This document shows positions 10,434 through 21,339 of a stretch of 64,000 nucleotides of DNA, in pieces. The translations under genes and the position numbers were made by a program. The notes under the pieces are model-generated. The model was given only the letters and a program-made list of their open reading frames with translations, ran no database searches and had not been told where the DNA came from. Position 1 is the stretch's first letter. Each line of letters opens with the position of its first letter. The stretch spans positions 69,444,886-69,508,885 of the forward strand of contig OY755039.1 in the NCBI GenBank assembly GCA_963576565.1, read 5' to 3'. This DNA comes from Aspidapion aeneum. Taxonomy: Eukaryota; Arthropoda; Insecta; Coleoptera; Brentidae.

Positions 10434-11903
10434 TTGTCACAAATAGCCAACAAAGGTTTTTCAGTCTCAGTAGACTGTTTCTGCCTTCCGGCACATGGGC
10501 ATTGAGAAGTGGTAGGTTCAGTGAGTGCAAGTATAGTAGATTTTTGTACTTGCTGAGTTTTTTTCGGAAATCGGCATGTAGTTTGAAAATGTCCTGTTCT
10601 TTTACAATTAAAGCAAATAGGATGCCCTGTATTTGTTCTTGTTTTAACGTAAGGTTGATAGTGAAAATTTTTTCGGTTATCCTGATAGCTTTTTTGAATT
10701 CGCCTACTATCATTTTGTTGATATTTTGTGTTTGGTAAAGAAACCTGATTGTTATTAAAACCGAAGTTTTGTTTCTTAAAGTTAAAATTTTTAAAGTTTG
10801 GACTTTGAAAATTTGGTTTTTTAAAATTTTGATTATCATTTTGATTTTTCTCAGGCCATTTTTTCTGACTTGTACCAGGTTTTTCGGACATTGTCAAAAC
10901 CTCAGAAAATGACTTGGAAAGATTTGAAATGTTTTGAATTCCACTTATACGATTTAATAATTTTAGAAGACCTTCTTCATTTGTGGGCGGATTTTCTTGT
11001 AACATAAAATAATTTGTCAAAATAGAAGCATGCAAACCTGCTTCAAAATATTCTAAAAAATTTGAGAACGTCATAGCAGCATCGTATTCATTGCAAATAT
11101 TTGAAATACGGTAAAAATAGCTCTTAATGTCTTCATTTTCTCGTTGTTTCGTATTCATTAGTCGTAACTTTAATTCACGCTTAGCAGAAACTGAACCAAA
11201 TCGCGTTAAAAAATCATTAGAAACGTCTCTCCATTTTTTATTTTGATTGCCCGCGTTTTCCTTATATTTTTTAAACCAAGTAAAAGCCGCATCAAGCAGG
11301 TAAGTGCCAAAATACATCAATTTTTCTTTTTCAGACCAATTGTTTAAAACAGCGCACCTTTCATAACTTTTTAGAAAATCACGCGCTTTTTTCTCTGAGG
11401 GGTCAAACAATTCAGGGGATATATATTTAGGCGTTGCCGGCGTCGCCAATTCATTTCTTATATCAGAGATAGTAACATCGGCCATATTTAAACGTTTTAT
11501 TGATTCTTCACTGTCAGAAAGTTCAATAATTGAAATATAACTTGTTTCAAAAGAAGAACTGGAATTTGGTTTTAGTGTCTGGGTTGAAGACCCTGATAAC
11601 TCAAATTCCTCTTGCGTAGTACTTTGTAGATTTTCTAAATTAGGGCCAGGGGGTAGAACAAATTTGAGCTCTGAGAGTCTTGAGGAAAGCTCAGTGATAC
11701 CTGGCTCTAATTCAGTACTACGCACCTTAGGTAAAAATTGAAATAATTCCGGTATTTGGGGTACTACTGTTACTATCACTACTTATAATAGGGGTAACTT
11801 GCCTTGCTGTTGTTGTATTAAAAGTAAGTTTAGGTAAATTTGCACTTCTTAGCACCCTATCTGTCTTAGGTATTTTAGTTTTATCTTTATGAGACTTGGA
11901 CAT
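10406..11903 (-). pseudogene. gag: gag-like nucleocapsid/capsid gene with a probable N-terminal frame break
   Basis: The main open stretch (11779-10406, 457 codons) has an acidic N-terminus, a capsid-like region containing WFKKYKENAGN and RFGSVSAKRELKLRL, and an Asn/Phe/Lys-rich linker. A CCHC zinc knuckle (C-x2-C-x4-H-x4-C, residues about 389-402) binds RNA. The stretch lacks an ATG at its opening. An ATG in a different frame at 11903, only 33 nt after the LTR, opens 40-odd codons that end as the main frame begins. A single-base indel near 11750-11780 would explain this. It overlaps the pol frame through the frameshift signal. Confidence 0.8.
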
Positions 11904-11915
11904 TAATTAACCATA

Positions 11916-11933
11916 CAATCCTAGCCTCCACCA
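11916..11933 (-). other. primer-binding site candidate
   Basis: Three bases after the 5' LTR (minus strand) the sequence starts TGGTGGAGGCTAGGATTG. This begins with the TGG that pairs with a tRNA CCA end. I cannot name the tRNA with confidence. Confidence 0.6.
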
Positions 11934-11936
11934 AAT

Positions 11937-12918
11937 TGTCGGGTGTGATTTTGGTTAAATCAATCCCTAAATGCGAGTGTACCGTTAGGATCTCGCATGT
12001 ATGGTTGATCCAATCAATAATCCAAATAAAATAAAAAGAACCAAATAATTAAATTGACAAATTTATAATTGATAAATAAAAAACTCTGTTACATAAACGA
12101 TGTCCAAAATTATTAATTTTGTAAGTTAATAAAATAATAAAATAAAATCAAAAACATCAAAAAAACATAAAATCAAAAGCAATATAAAATTAATTAACAG
12201 CAAGACAAGATCCAAATGACAATTTAAGCTAAATACAAAAAATATAACTTACCAGAGTACTATCGGGAAATACTGCCCTGGTGGCATGTATATCATTTTG
12301 AACAACAATTATTATTTTGAAAAAATAATATAAAAATACTAAAATGTTAATTTATCAAAAATTAACTTTTATGTGAAGATAACTTTAAGCTTAATAACCT
12401 CAAGACTCAAAACTGAACTACCGACTTGTTTCCTCAAAGTTACGCTTTTTATGCAAGGGAGGCTGGGACAACCTACCCTGGTAGGGAACTCATTATCCCC
12501 CCTTTGGAGAGCTTGGGGAACCAAGTCAGTGGCGTTTCTTATAATCCTAGATTTTACTCTATCATTATAGTTAATGTGTTAGACAAGAAAACCTAACGAA
12601 AAACAGAAATAAAATAACATTTTTATTGACAACACTTTCTTATCTCAAAGTTTTTTGATAGCCAATCACGATAAAGGGAAAACCCTCTATCTACTTGATG
12701 TATCCCCTCGTTTAACCATTACGACTCCCACTCTAGACTTTTCAGCAGTTTTCCTGTCATCAACCAATTTTCTGTGTGGTAGGCGGCAACCAGTTGTTTA
12801 CCATTTTGGAGGGAGGCAGAACCACTTTCTTATCTTAACAGAACCATATTTTGCGTTTTTCGTTTTTCCAAGATGGTTTCATACAGTGGCACAGTCAGGG
12901 GTAAATTCATTCCTGACA
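11937..12918 (-). repeat. 5' LTR of the minus-strand element
   Basis: 982 bp, nearly identical to 2145-3127, with the same TG...CA ends. It would contain promoter and transcription start for the element on the minus strand. I did not identify the exact initiation site. Confidence 0.95.
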
Positions 12919-12922
12919 ATAG
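12919..12922. repeat. 4-bp target-site duplication ATAG (right)
   Basis: Exact copy of 2141-2144 abutting the right LTR. Joining the flanks after removing one copy restores the continuity of the interrupted LINE. Confidence 0.9.
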
Positions 12923-13627
12923 CAGGAAGATGTGGTGGACGGAAAAAATACAGGAAATGGTCAAAGAGAAAAAACATACTTGAAATGGCTCAGTACTAAA
13001 GAACAAAGAGACCTAGAAATCTACAGGGAAACCAGAAGACAGCTAAGAAATTTGATACGCACAGAAAAAAATGAACTGTTCGAGCGCAAATGCCACGATA
13101 TCAATACGCACGTAGGAGGTAGGCAGAGTTCTGAAGTATGGAAATTCATTTCTACAGTAAAAAACCCAACAGAAAAAAGTAAACATCCAGATCATCAAAC
13201 CAGAACAATGGACAGACCACTACAAGAGACTGCTGCAGAAAACGAGAAAGAATATCTGACAGCCTCTCCGAGGAAAGACATAGAAGTACACGGAGAGGAA
13301 GTAATCATCGAAAAAGAAATGATAAAAAATAGTATTAAAAAGCTTAAATCCGGAAAAGCTAGCGGACCTGGAGGAATATATGCTGAAATGCTCAAATATG
13401 GATCAGAGAAACTAATCGAAAATCTCACATATATTATCAATCAATGCATAAACGGACATCCAGTGCCTGATGATTGGAAGATTGCATTCTTATCCTCAAT
13501 ACATAAAAAAGGAAACAAGCTGGATTGCAACAGTTACAGAGGAATTTCAGTAACCAGTACTCTCAGTAGGTTGTACGGTAGGATTCTTAGAGATCTAATA
13601 GAGAAGGATTTTCATGAACAAGAATGG
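12923..13627 (+). pseudogene. RTE-like LINE, linker and N-terminal reverse transcriptase (right half)
   Basis: Continuation of the LINE interrupted at 2144. After a frame change near 12960, a readable stretch contains EVWKFISTVKN, then the RT entry motif KKLKSGKASGPGGIYAEMLK and IHKKGNKLDCNSYRGIS. It stops at 13640 because of a short insertion. The RT style (SGKASGPGG, NSYRGIS) is that of insect RTE/craft-like elements. The enzyme would perform target-primed reverse transcription; this copy is dead. Confidence 0.85.
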
Positions 13628-13764
13628 TTTTATTATTTATAAGGTTAACTAGAACTATTTTAAGCATTTTTTTTTAATATTTACCTTGGTTAAAAAAAAA
13701 TAGATAGGTTGATTCTTGCTTTGTCAATGGATTTTGTAAATTTCTGACAATAAAGCTTATTTTG
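13628..13764. other. about 135-bp insertion within the LINE
   Basis: AT-rich segment without an ORF that separates two readable halves of the RT domain. The flanks resume with EEEQSGFREGRS after it. No terminal inverted repeat was seen. The boundaries are approximate. Confidence 0.5.
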
Positions 13765-14960
13765 AAGAAGAAGAGCAAAGTGGGTTTCGTGAAGGCAGAT
13801 CTTGTAGTGAAAATGTTTTTTGTGTTAAACAAGTAATTGAGAAAAGGAGCGCCAGAAATATAGAGACTCATGTTACCTTTGTGGACCTACAAAAAGCATA
13901 TGATACCGTTCCAGTAGAAAAACTATGGACAGTGCTAGAGCAGACTAATATCAATCATACATACATAAAAGCGATAAAAGAACTATACAAAGGGTCAAAA
14001 TCTAAAACTAAAATTGGAAATCGACTTTCAAAAGAATTCCTGGTAACAAAAGGCTTAAGACAGGGATGTTGTATTTCTCCAACTCTTTTTAAAATATATA
14101 TCGCAGTAGCTCTAAAAAACTGGAAACGGAAAGTGCACGGCACGGGAATAAAACTTAACGACCGATTTACCATATACACACTACAGTTTGCTGACGACCA
14201 AGTAATTGTAGCTAATGATAAAGAGGACATGGAGACATGATGAGAAAGTTAATGGAAGAATACCAAAAGTGGGGATTAACAGTAAACGTGGACAAGACAC
14301 AGTACTTATGTATTGGAAACGAATCCAGTGAGTTAGAACTAGACAATGGACAAGTAATATCTCCATGCAATTAGTAGGTATACTTGGGTGTCACATTTGA
14401 TAAGACAGGAACAGACTGTAAAGAACTGGAAAAAAAATAGTAAAAGCAAAAAAGGTTATTGGATGTCTTAACAGTATTTTATGGAGCAGAGAGATAAAAA
14501 AGAATGTAAAATTTAACATATATGAAACAATGGTGAAAAGCACGCTGTTGTATGGAATAGAGACATGTCGCGTAACAGAAAAATACAAAACAAAAATGGA
14601 AAGTGTCGAAATGGATGCAATAAGAAGATCAGTGAGAATATCTAGAACAGATCACATAAGAAATGAGATCATAAAAGAAAGAATGGGAATCGAAGGAAGC
14701 TTAACGGATGACATCACCAAAAGACAACTGATATGGTACGGCCATGTACAACGGATGAACGATGAAAGATTACCAAAGCAGGTCCTAAAATAGCAACCAA
14801 TAGGGCGCAGAAAAAGAGGGCGTCCTAAACTAGAATGGCAACAGTCAATCCAAAGATCAATGAGTCAAAAAAATCTGACAGAAGATGATTGTCAGGATCG
14901 AAGGAGGTGGAGAATAGGCGTCGGACAACGTAGAAAAACGTTCTAAACCGACTAAATAAA
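13765..14960 (+). pseudogene. RTE-like LINE, catalytic reverse transcriptase and C-terminus
   Basis: Open blocks in changing frames show the RT core: FVDLQKAYDTVP, KGLRQGCCISPTLF and the catalytic LQFADDQVIV (near 14190). A later block has STLLYGIETCRVT and LIWYGHVQRMNDERLPKQ, the usual C-terminal region of these elements. It ends in a basic tail (RRKRGRPK) near 14825 and TAA at about 14943. Frameshifts at about 14235 and 14430 and several stops make it a pseudogene. The 3' end is AT-rich (TAAATAAATAAA). Confidence 0.85.
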
Positions 14961-15084
14961 TAAAATTAAAGTTTATTGTCACCGCTGTTTATAATATTCT
15001 AAAAAAAGATAAAACAAAAATTACGTCATTACAAATGCGTGTAACTTGGACTATAGTAGTAGTAGGGTATCAACTATCCTCGGC

Positions 15085-15365
15085 CCCTGCACAACCTCGC
15101 CTGCACATTTGGTCGGGCAGTTGAAATATTCAATTTTTAGGTGATTTTGATATAACTTGGCATGCTGTTTAAGGCTTCCATACGAAGTTAGGAAAAAACA
15201 GTGCTTTGCTCGGTGTCGCATTATAGGTAGCATCGCGACGCCCTAAAGCTTAAGAATAGTAACCTTCTTCTTGTGAAATATCTCAAAAACGGTAATATGT
15301 AGGACAATTTTGCTTTCACTTTTATGCAGACAGTTGATGTATCTTTCTACCGCTCTATAACAATC
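15085..15365 (+). repeat. diverged arm of the 16250-18505 inverted-repeat family
   Basis: Aligns by eye with 16250-16510: both share GGTGATTTTGATATAA, a GCGACG block and a later AAATATCT. It is a solitary arm or half of an older element. Confidence 0.55.
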
Positions 15366-16249
15366 TCAACAAATATTTTGAGTTTTTTTAATAAAAACTG
15401 TAGAAATGAGATTTTCACCAAAATTTCAATATGTAATTTTTCCAATTTTTGGGTTATTTGGCTCTCTCCAAAACAGTTTAGTGCTGTTAGTGAAAATTAT
15501 TGTATTTTTTATGTTACCCTATCAGAATATGCTTACATTTATATATTATCTTTACACGGAACTGCGCAAAAAAATACCAAAGTTAGCAATATTGCGTTTT
15601 TTTAAACATTTTAAAATTTGCTCTTAAAATTAAATAAAAATTTTTTAGTACTACTACTTAATTTTTTATTTCTATTTTTTGCCTAATTATTATAAAAACT
15701 AAACAAAATTATTTAAAAAAATATTGCGATGAACGAAAAATTGTCCGGGTGGCTAATAAAAAAATTCAAACTTAAGTAATGCTATATAGAAAAAACATTG
15801 GATTTAAGGCGTAATTTGACATCTCTTCATTTGTGTACCTCGGATTTCTACATTTTTTTGGGTGATTTTGATCCTCCATTATAATTGGTTAGATTAAGAA
15901 ACAAGCATTAAAAAACTGTATAACTTTACAAAAATCCTACTGGAGATTTTATGCCAAACCTGCTTAAAAATAGCACCTTTTAAAAAATTTACGAAATTCC
16001 GAAAAACTCAACATTTACATTAAATATTGTTTTACAAATGATAATTTCATAATGTTTATAACCTTAATTCTCAAAAACTAAAACAACACTTTTATATATA
16101 GTAGGGATGCCGACTTTGAAAACTTGAATTATTTGCTGTCAAAATATTAATATATTCTATGCCTCAAAATGCTTTGAATTTATAAAGAACTTTAAAACCT
16201 ACGGTATATTGAAATAACTGAAGCCCATGGCAGGAACCTCCCTAGATAT
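15366..16249. other. AT-rich non-coding DNA
   Basis: Poly-T and poly-A rich. The short overlapping ORFs at 15324-15627 have no recognisable features and biased composition. A GGTGATTTTGAT motif at about 15860 hints at another decayed copy of the neighbouring inverted-repeat family. Confidence 0.5.
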
Positions 16250-18505
16250 TTAGGCACCCTGGACGAAACAGTTGGTTGATCAGAATTTCAAAATTTAGTG
16301 GTGATTTTGATATAAATTATTACGATTCATAGTATTATGAAGACATTTACAAAAATACTATGTTTTTTCCGGCGACGTAATATATGCGGCGGCGCGACGC
16401 TTTAAAATGTGACGGGACATTGATCCAGATTTTTTGAAATATCTAAATAACTACATTAGTAAAAACAGTTTTATTTTCAGTCTTAGGCAAGCAATGAGTG
16501 TCCCTTTCTAACAAGATATCACACTTTAGAAGGGTGATTAAGTTCCTTTAAATAAAAATTGAGTTTGTTTCAAAATTTACATTTTTGTATTTTTCCTATT
16601 TGGTTATCAATACTAGACCGCAACAAAATGAAATTCTTTGGAGCTGTCAAGATTTGACCTAATATTATGTCGATTAAGCCCATTTAGAAAAACTGCTTAC
16701 AAAAACATAATTTTTCGGATATTTTACCAACCTGTTTGCTTTTTTAATTCTGCTTGCGTTTATTTGCTTAAAAATTCCTTATTACTGAACTGCTTTAAAT
16801 GAACAAGCCCGCTTCCCCGTTTTTTTGCATTTGCATGGGAAGTAAGAAATTCCTCGCAACTAAAAATAGCGATCCTTCTTAAAGACACAAATACCATTTG
16901 GTCAGCCATCTTGGATTTAAAAATTGACGAAAGTTCCTATGCTGATGTTCAAAGAACAATCGATTCTCACTATGGTACTTTTCATTTAATTGAAATCGGT
17001 TTAGTTTAAATTAATTTATGCGGAAACGGATGCAGACAGAATTAGGCGATCATATTATTTGCAAAACATCTTTGCGATAACAATGGTTAAAATAAAAATT
17101 AATATTTCCAAAACTGCTAAACCAATTATAATGATTTAAACCTTGGTTTATGAGGCGAACTAAAAAAAAAGAATAGTTTCTCGCAGCATAAGAATAAACC
17201 AGCCTCTTTAAAGAGTTTGATTCTGACCGCCATCTTGGATTTTAAGAAGGTGACACATTTTGATGGTGAACTTTAAAGAGCAAACAATTTTTGCCTTGAT
17301 GCTTTTTATTTGAGGAAAATCGGTTTCGTAATAATCAATTTATTAGGAAATGAATGGAGACAGAATTAAAAATAAGGTAATCGTATAATCTGTACAACAA
17401 TGGTAAAACTTTTTTTGAACTATCTACGTCATTTTAATAATTTGTACCTCATCCGACTGTGGCAGAAATAGGACCTTTTTATAAGTTAAAAAAAAACTTC
17501 CGGTACTAAATATAAACAAGCAAATTTAAAGGGTTAAGCTTGATTTTGTGCGTCATCCGGTATCTTAATAAATTAAAAAAAATTAATGCTTTATAGAATG
17601 GAAATACAAAATTTTTCAATAGTTAAGGTCAAGTCATAGATATAGCAAGTTAATTACGGTAATGACTTTTTTTATAGAATTTCATAGATTCTCGAAAAAG
17701 AGCTATTTTTGGGAGCAAAGGGCATGAAAACTTCAATATGGTTTTTGAAGATTTATACAAATTTTGAAAGCTTGTTCCTTGGGAAAACTTATTCTACTAG
17801 AGGAACAAAATCACCCGGGAAATATAAAAATCCCAAGATTTCTAAAGTATCATTTCTTGTGTTTGGATTAAATTCTTAAGCTCCCTGACTATTTTTTTTG
17901 AACTGCAATATATTCTTTAAAATTTTCAATAAATTCTAAAACATACTAATAAAAACTTTATTAAAACACATAAAGTTCAAAATAAAGTTTAGTAAGAAAA
18001 TATTTTTGTTATGAGCGAAATCCATGGATTTTAAATAAAACTGACTTGAACAAATTCAAAATTTGTTTGCAACATTTTGTGCAAGTAAAAAATCTAGGGT
18101 ATAATACATTCTTAGAGACAGACTCAAAAGGAACCTTAGATTGCAACTTAATCCCACCAACTAAACCAAAATTAACGAAAAATACAAAAATGTAAATTTT
18201 GATAAAAACTAAATTCAACAATTTGTATTTAAAGGAACCTAATCACGCTTCTAAGGTGTGACACCTTGGTAGAAAGGGACACTTATTGGCTGCCTAAAAG
18301 AACTGTCCTACCTCATGCAGTTATTAAGTTATTTCAAAAAATCTGGACCAATGTCACGTCAAATTTTAAAGCATCGCGACGCCGCATATATTACGTCGCC
18401 GGAAATTAAAATAAGATTTTTTTAAATGTCTTCATAAGTTTATTAATCGTACCAATTTATATCAAAATCACCACAACTTTTGAAATTTTGCCCAACCAAT
18501 TTGTT
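16250..18505. mobile_element. 2.2-kb fold-back element with about 280-bp inverted arms
   Basis: The left arm (about 16250-16565) and right arm (about 18225-18505) are diverged reverse complements. They share the blocks AGTGTCCCTTTCTA, GGCGACGTAATATATGCGGC and GGTGATTTTGATATAAATT. The interior contains repeats of CGCCATCTTGGATTT and ATCGGTTT but no long ORF, so it is non-autonomous. It may be a MITE-like or foldback DNA transposon of unknown superfamily. Confidence 0.7.
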
Positions 18506-19699
18506 TTAGAAATAAAAAAAACTGTTACTATATTCTTATTATAATTTGAAGTTAAACATATTATGTATTTGTATTTTATCTAATATTAAAAAAGGGGTAC
18601 TCCATATTTCATATACTTGCACTATAGTTATATTATTTTGTACAGATGAAGCAAAATGCCGAAGAATTAAAATTATTTAACTTTGGGTAACAATTAACGT
18701 ATACCTACATACGTATCTCAGAATTAAAACAGATTATGTTCTATCCTTATTTATCTTATAGTTCATGATTTATAATAAACCTTATATAGCAAAAAACATT
18801 CATTTATATTAATAAAATATATCCAATAATGTTTCGTGAAAAATAAGTTACATATTTAATTTAAATGTAAAAAACTTAATTTAAATGTAAAAAACTTTGT
18901 TACACACAAAATACACCTTGTATGTATAAAGAAGAATATCCTTGCTTTCTTAAATGAGAAATCTTGTTAAATTAACATATTTTTTCGAATTAAGGTCTAT
19001 ACAATTACTTTTTACCACTTGCTTTCTCACTTTAGCCCTGTGCGTTAACATCGATGGCAACAATAAGGATCTCAGATTCATTTAAGAACTTGCCCATACC
19101 TACTTCAAATACTTGGAGCTGTGGGCGCTAATACTCGGAGTATCTTTCTTTCTGATTTTGTTCTGTTTTTTGCCTGCTACGATAAAAAAATCTTACGGCT
19201 TTACAGGACATTTTTAATACTTTGCATTTTTAAGCCTTTAAAACTCTACGTTAATATAAATATTTAAAATTTGCTCATTTTCCGTTTAATGGATGCTAAG
19301 CTTTTAAAACGCCAAAAATCAGGGCTGCTCATGTTTTAAAGCCTTCGAGTTCCCTCTGAGTGTTTTCCTGATGAATATTTATGATATAGTGAAACTCGTT
19401 GGAAAAACTTATTAAGACGTAGCTCTAAAAAGTCTAAAAACACCAAAAACATTAGGCCTAAAACTAAATTTATTTAAAACAAGCCATCAGTGACATATTT
19501 TTACTACTGAGTCGCGACGGTTTTTTAATATTTGTACAAATTTATAATTATTGTGACTATATCTGTTGGTTTTTGCCATAACTGCGTAACCATGATCCCG
19601 AACTGAGTAGGGACAATTTAGACAATTTTATTTTGTAATTATTTGTTAACATAATGTTTTTGTAGTGTCACAATCTTGTTGGATTTTAGTAAATTTTAT
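18506..19699. other. non-coding DNA
   Basis: AT-rich sequence without supportable ORFs. It contains a short direct duplication at about 18853-18895 (ATTTAAATGTAAAAAACTT twice). Confidence 0.5.
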
Positions 19700-19796
19700 A
19701 ATTTTATTTTTATTTATTATTATTATTAATATTTTTTAACAAAAATGTCTGCTGAAGTGTGGAAGAAGTCGGGAAATTACCCTTTAATTTTGTGTT

Positions 19797-21334
19797 GTGT
19801 ATAACAGTGTGGTGAACAAAGGCTGTTGGACAAGGGCAAATAAACAGTTTGAAATTGTTAGAGATAGCTTTATAATTTGTTCGCCTGCGTGTGCGGATCG
19901 TGCAAATGATCAGAATCCTGATATATCAGATATTATTAAATCCATAATAGCTGCCCAACAAGTTGAAATCAATGAAAAAACGATGCACATTCAAAGAAAT
20001 TCGGTTGAAGAGGATGAAGATACCGCAAAAACTGAAGAGCTAAATGCCACCATTGCCCGCTTAAGTAAAATAATTAAGGAACAAAAAGAACTTATGGGGA
20101 AAACACTCGTGGAAAAAAGTTCTGCATCGGTCCAAACACGGTTAGATGTTTGTAATGGAAAAGTTCAAACTCAACAAATATTCTTTGAAACAATATATAC
20201 GCAAACTGAAAAACATTCAAAAAATGAAAATCATGACGTTATTTGCCAAACAGAAATAAATTTTGTAGATAATTTGACACAAACAAATCATCAAATTCAG
20301 TTAGAACTTCAAACATTTATAGATATTATTACACAAACGGATAACCTTCACTTGGAAGAATTTAACAAAAAAATAGTGATATTATTGATGAATTAAAGTA
20401 TCTTCAAGAACGTAATAAGCAGTTAATTACAAGCATAGAGGTTTTGGAAGCTAAAATTAAAAGTCTTGGTAATGAACCTAAGGTAAAAAATTCAACACAA
20501 GCAGGACAGAGCAATGTATCTGACAAAAATCTAAATTGCAAACCAAGAGTTGTTATTTTAACTGATAAATACGGAAAGTTTCTATACCCAGCGCTTCAGA
20601 AACAATTAGGTGCAAATTTCTGTATCCAAACTATATGCAAACCATACGCTAAATTTAAAGATATTATTAAAAGTATAGGCAGTGATATGCAGCTATCAGA
20701 TAAAGATTTTGTTTTAGTTATTGCGGGTACGAATAACACATGCTTACAAAATGAAGAAATTTTGCTGCTTACAAACAAATGTTTTTTAACAATTCTGATT
20801 TTTTGTCCAATTCCTATTATTTATAACTTAAATAATGTGGAAAGCCTCACGATAGTAAACCATAACTTAAAAACTATCATTACAGAGCTAAGGTATTATT
20901 CTAATCATATTGATTACTTAAATATTGAAGATAAATTTAACCATTGTGACTTTGTGCAAAATAGAGTTTATCTTAATAAAAAAGGCTTGTTTAAATTGTC
21001 AAGATTTATTAAGGTTGCTATAGAAGATTTTACTATGAATACACTGAATAATCTTATTCATATAAAATGTAACAACAGAGTGGTTGAGATAGTGTCTGAA
21101 ATATCAAAGGAGAAACCTTATTCTAATGAAATTGAGATTGTAGACCTTATAGATTTAGATGCTGTCGAACTTATAGAAACCTTATCTGACATGGACAGTA
21201 ATAGTGTAGTAAAGGAGAGGGACAAACAAATATCTAGATATGAATTAATAGACTTAGAATTTTTTAGTTCGGATGGTAATGATGCGGTGCAACCTTTTTT
21301 AGAAATGGACAGGAGCAAACAGATGACTCTTTAA
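19797..21334 (+). pseudogene. LINE ORF1: coiled-coil plus SGNH/GDSL esterase-like domain
   Basis: Two open stretches, 19797-20396 and 20444-21334, lie in different frames; a one-base indel near 20370-20395 separates them. The first contains a Cys-containing start (IICSPACADRAN), a charged helical region and T/Q-rich repeats such as CQTEINF and LTQTNHQ. The second has VVILTDKYGKFLYPALQ and VLVIAGTNNTC, matching the GxxN block of SGNH hydrolases found in ORF1 of CR1/L2-type LINEs. The usual GDS serine block reads LTDK here, so catalysis is doubtful. The role is RNA-binding chaperone or esterase for retrotransposition. Confidence 0.65.
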
Positions 21335-21339
21335 CGCTT

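Larger units (their letters stand above)
2145..12918 (-). mobile_element. full-length env-bearing Ty3/gypsy (errantivirus-like) LTR retrotransposon
   Basis: A complete provirus-like element of about 10.8 kb with 5'-TG...CA-3' LTRs of 983 and 982 bp. Gene order on the minus strand is gag, protease, reverse transcriptase/RNase H, integrase, an unassigned ORF, then env. A primer-binding site candidate follows the 5' LTR and a G-rich polypurine tract precedes the 3' LTR. The element is inserted into an RTE-like LINE. The LTRs differ by about five substitutions and one indel by eye, so insertion was recent. At least two pol stops, one pol frameshift, one env stop and a probable gag frame break make this copy non-autonomous. 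Env plus 4-bp target duplication supports errantivirus affinity, but the exact lineage needs a phylogeny. Confidence 0.93.
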
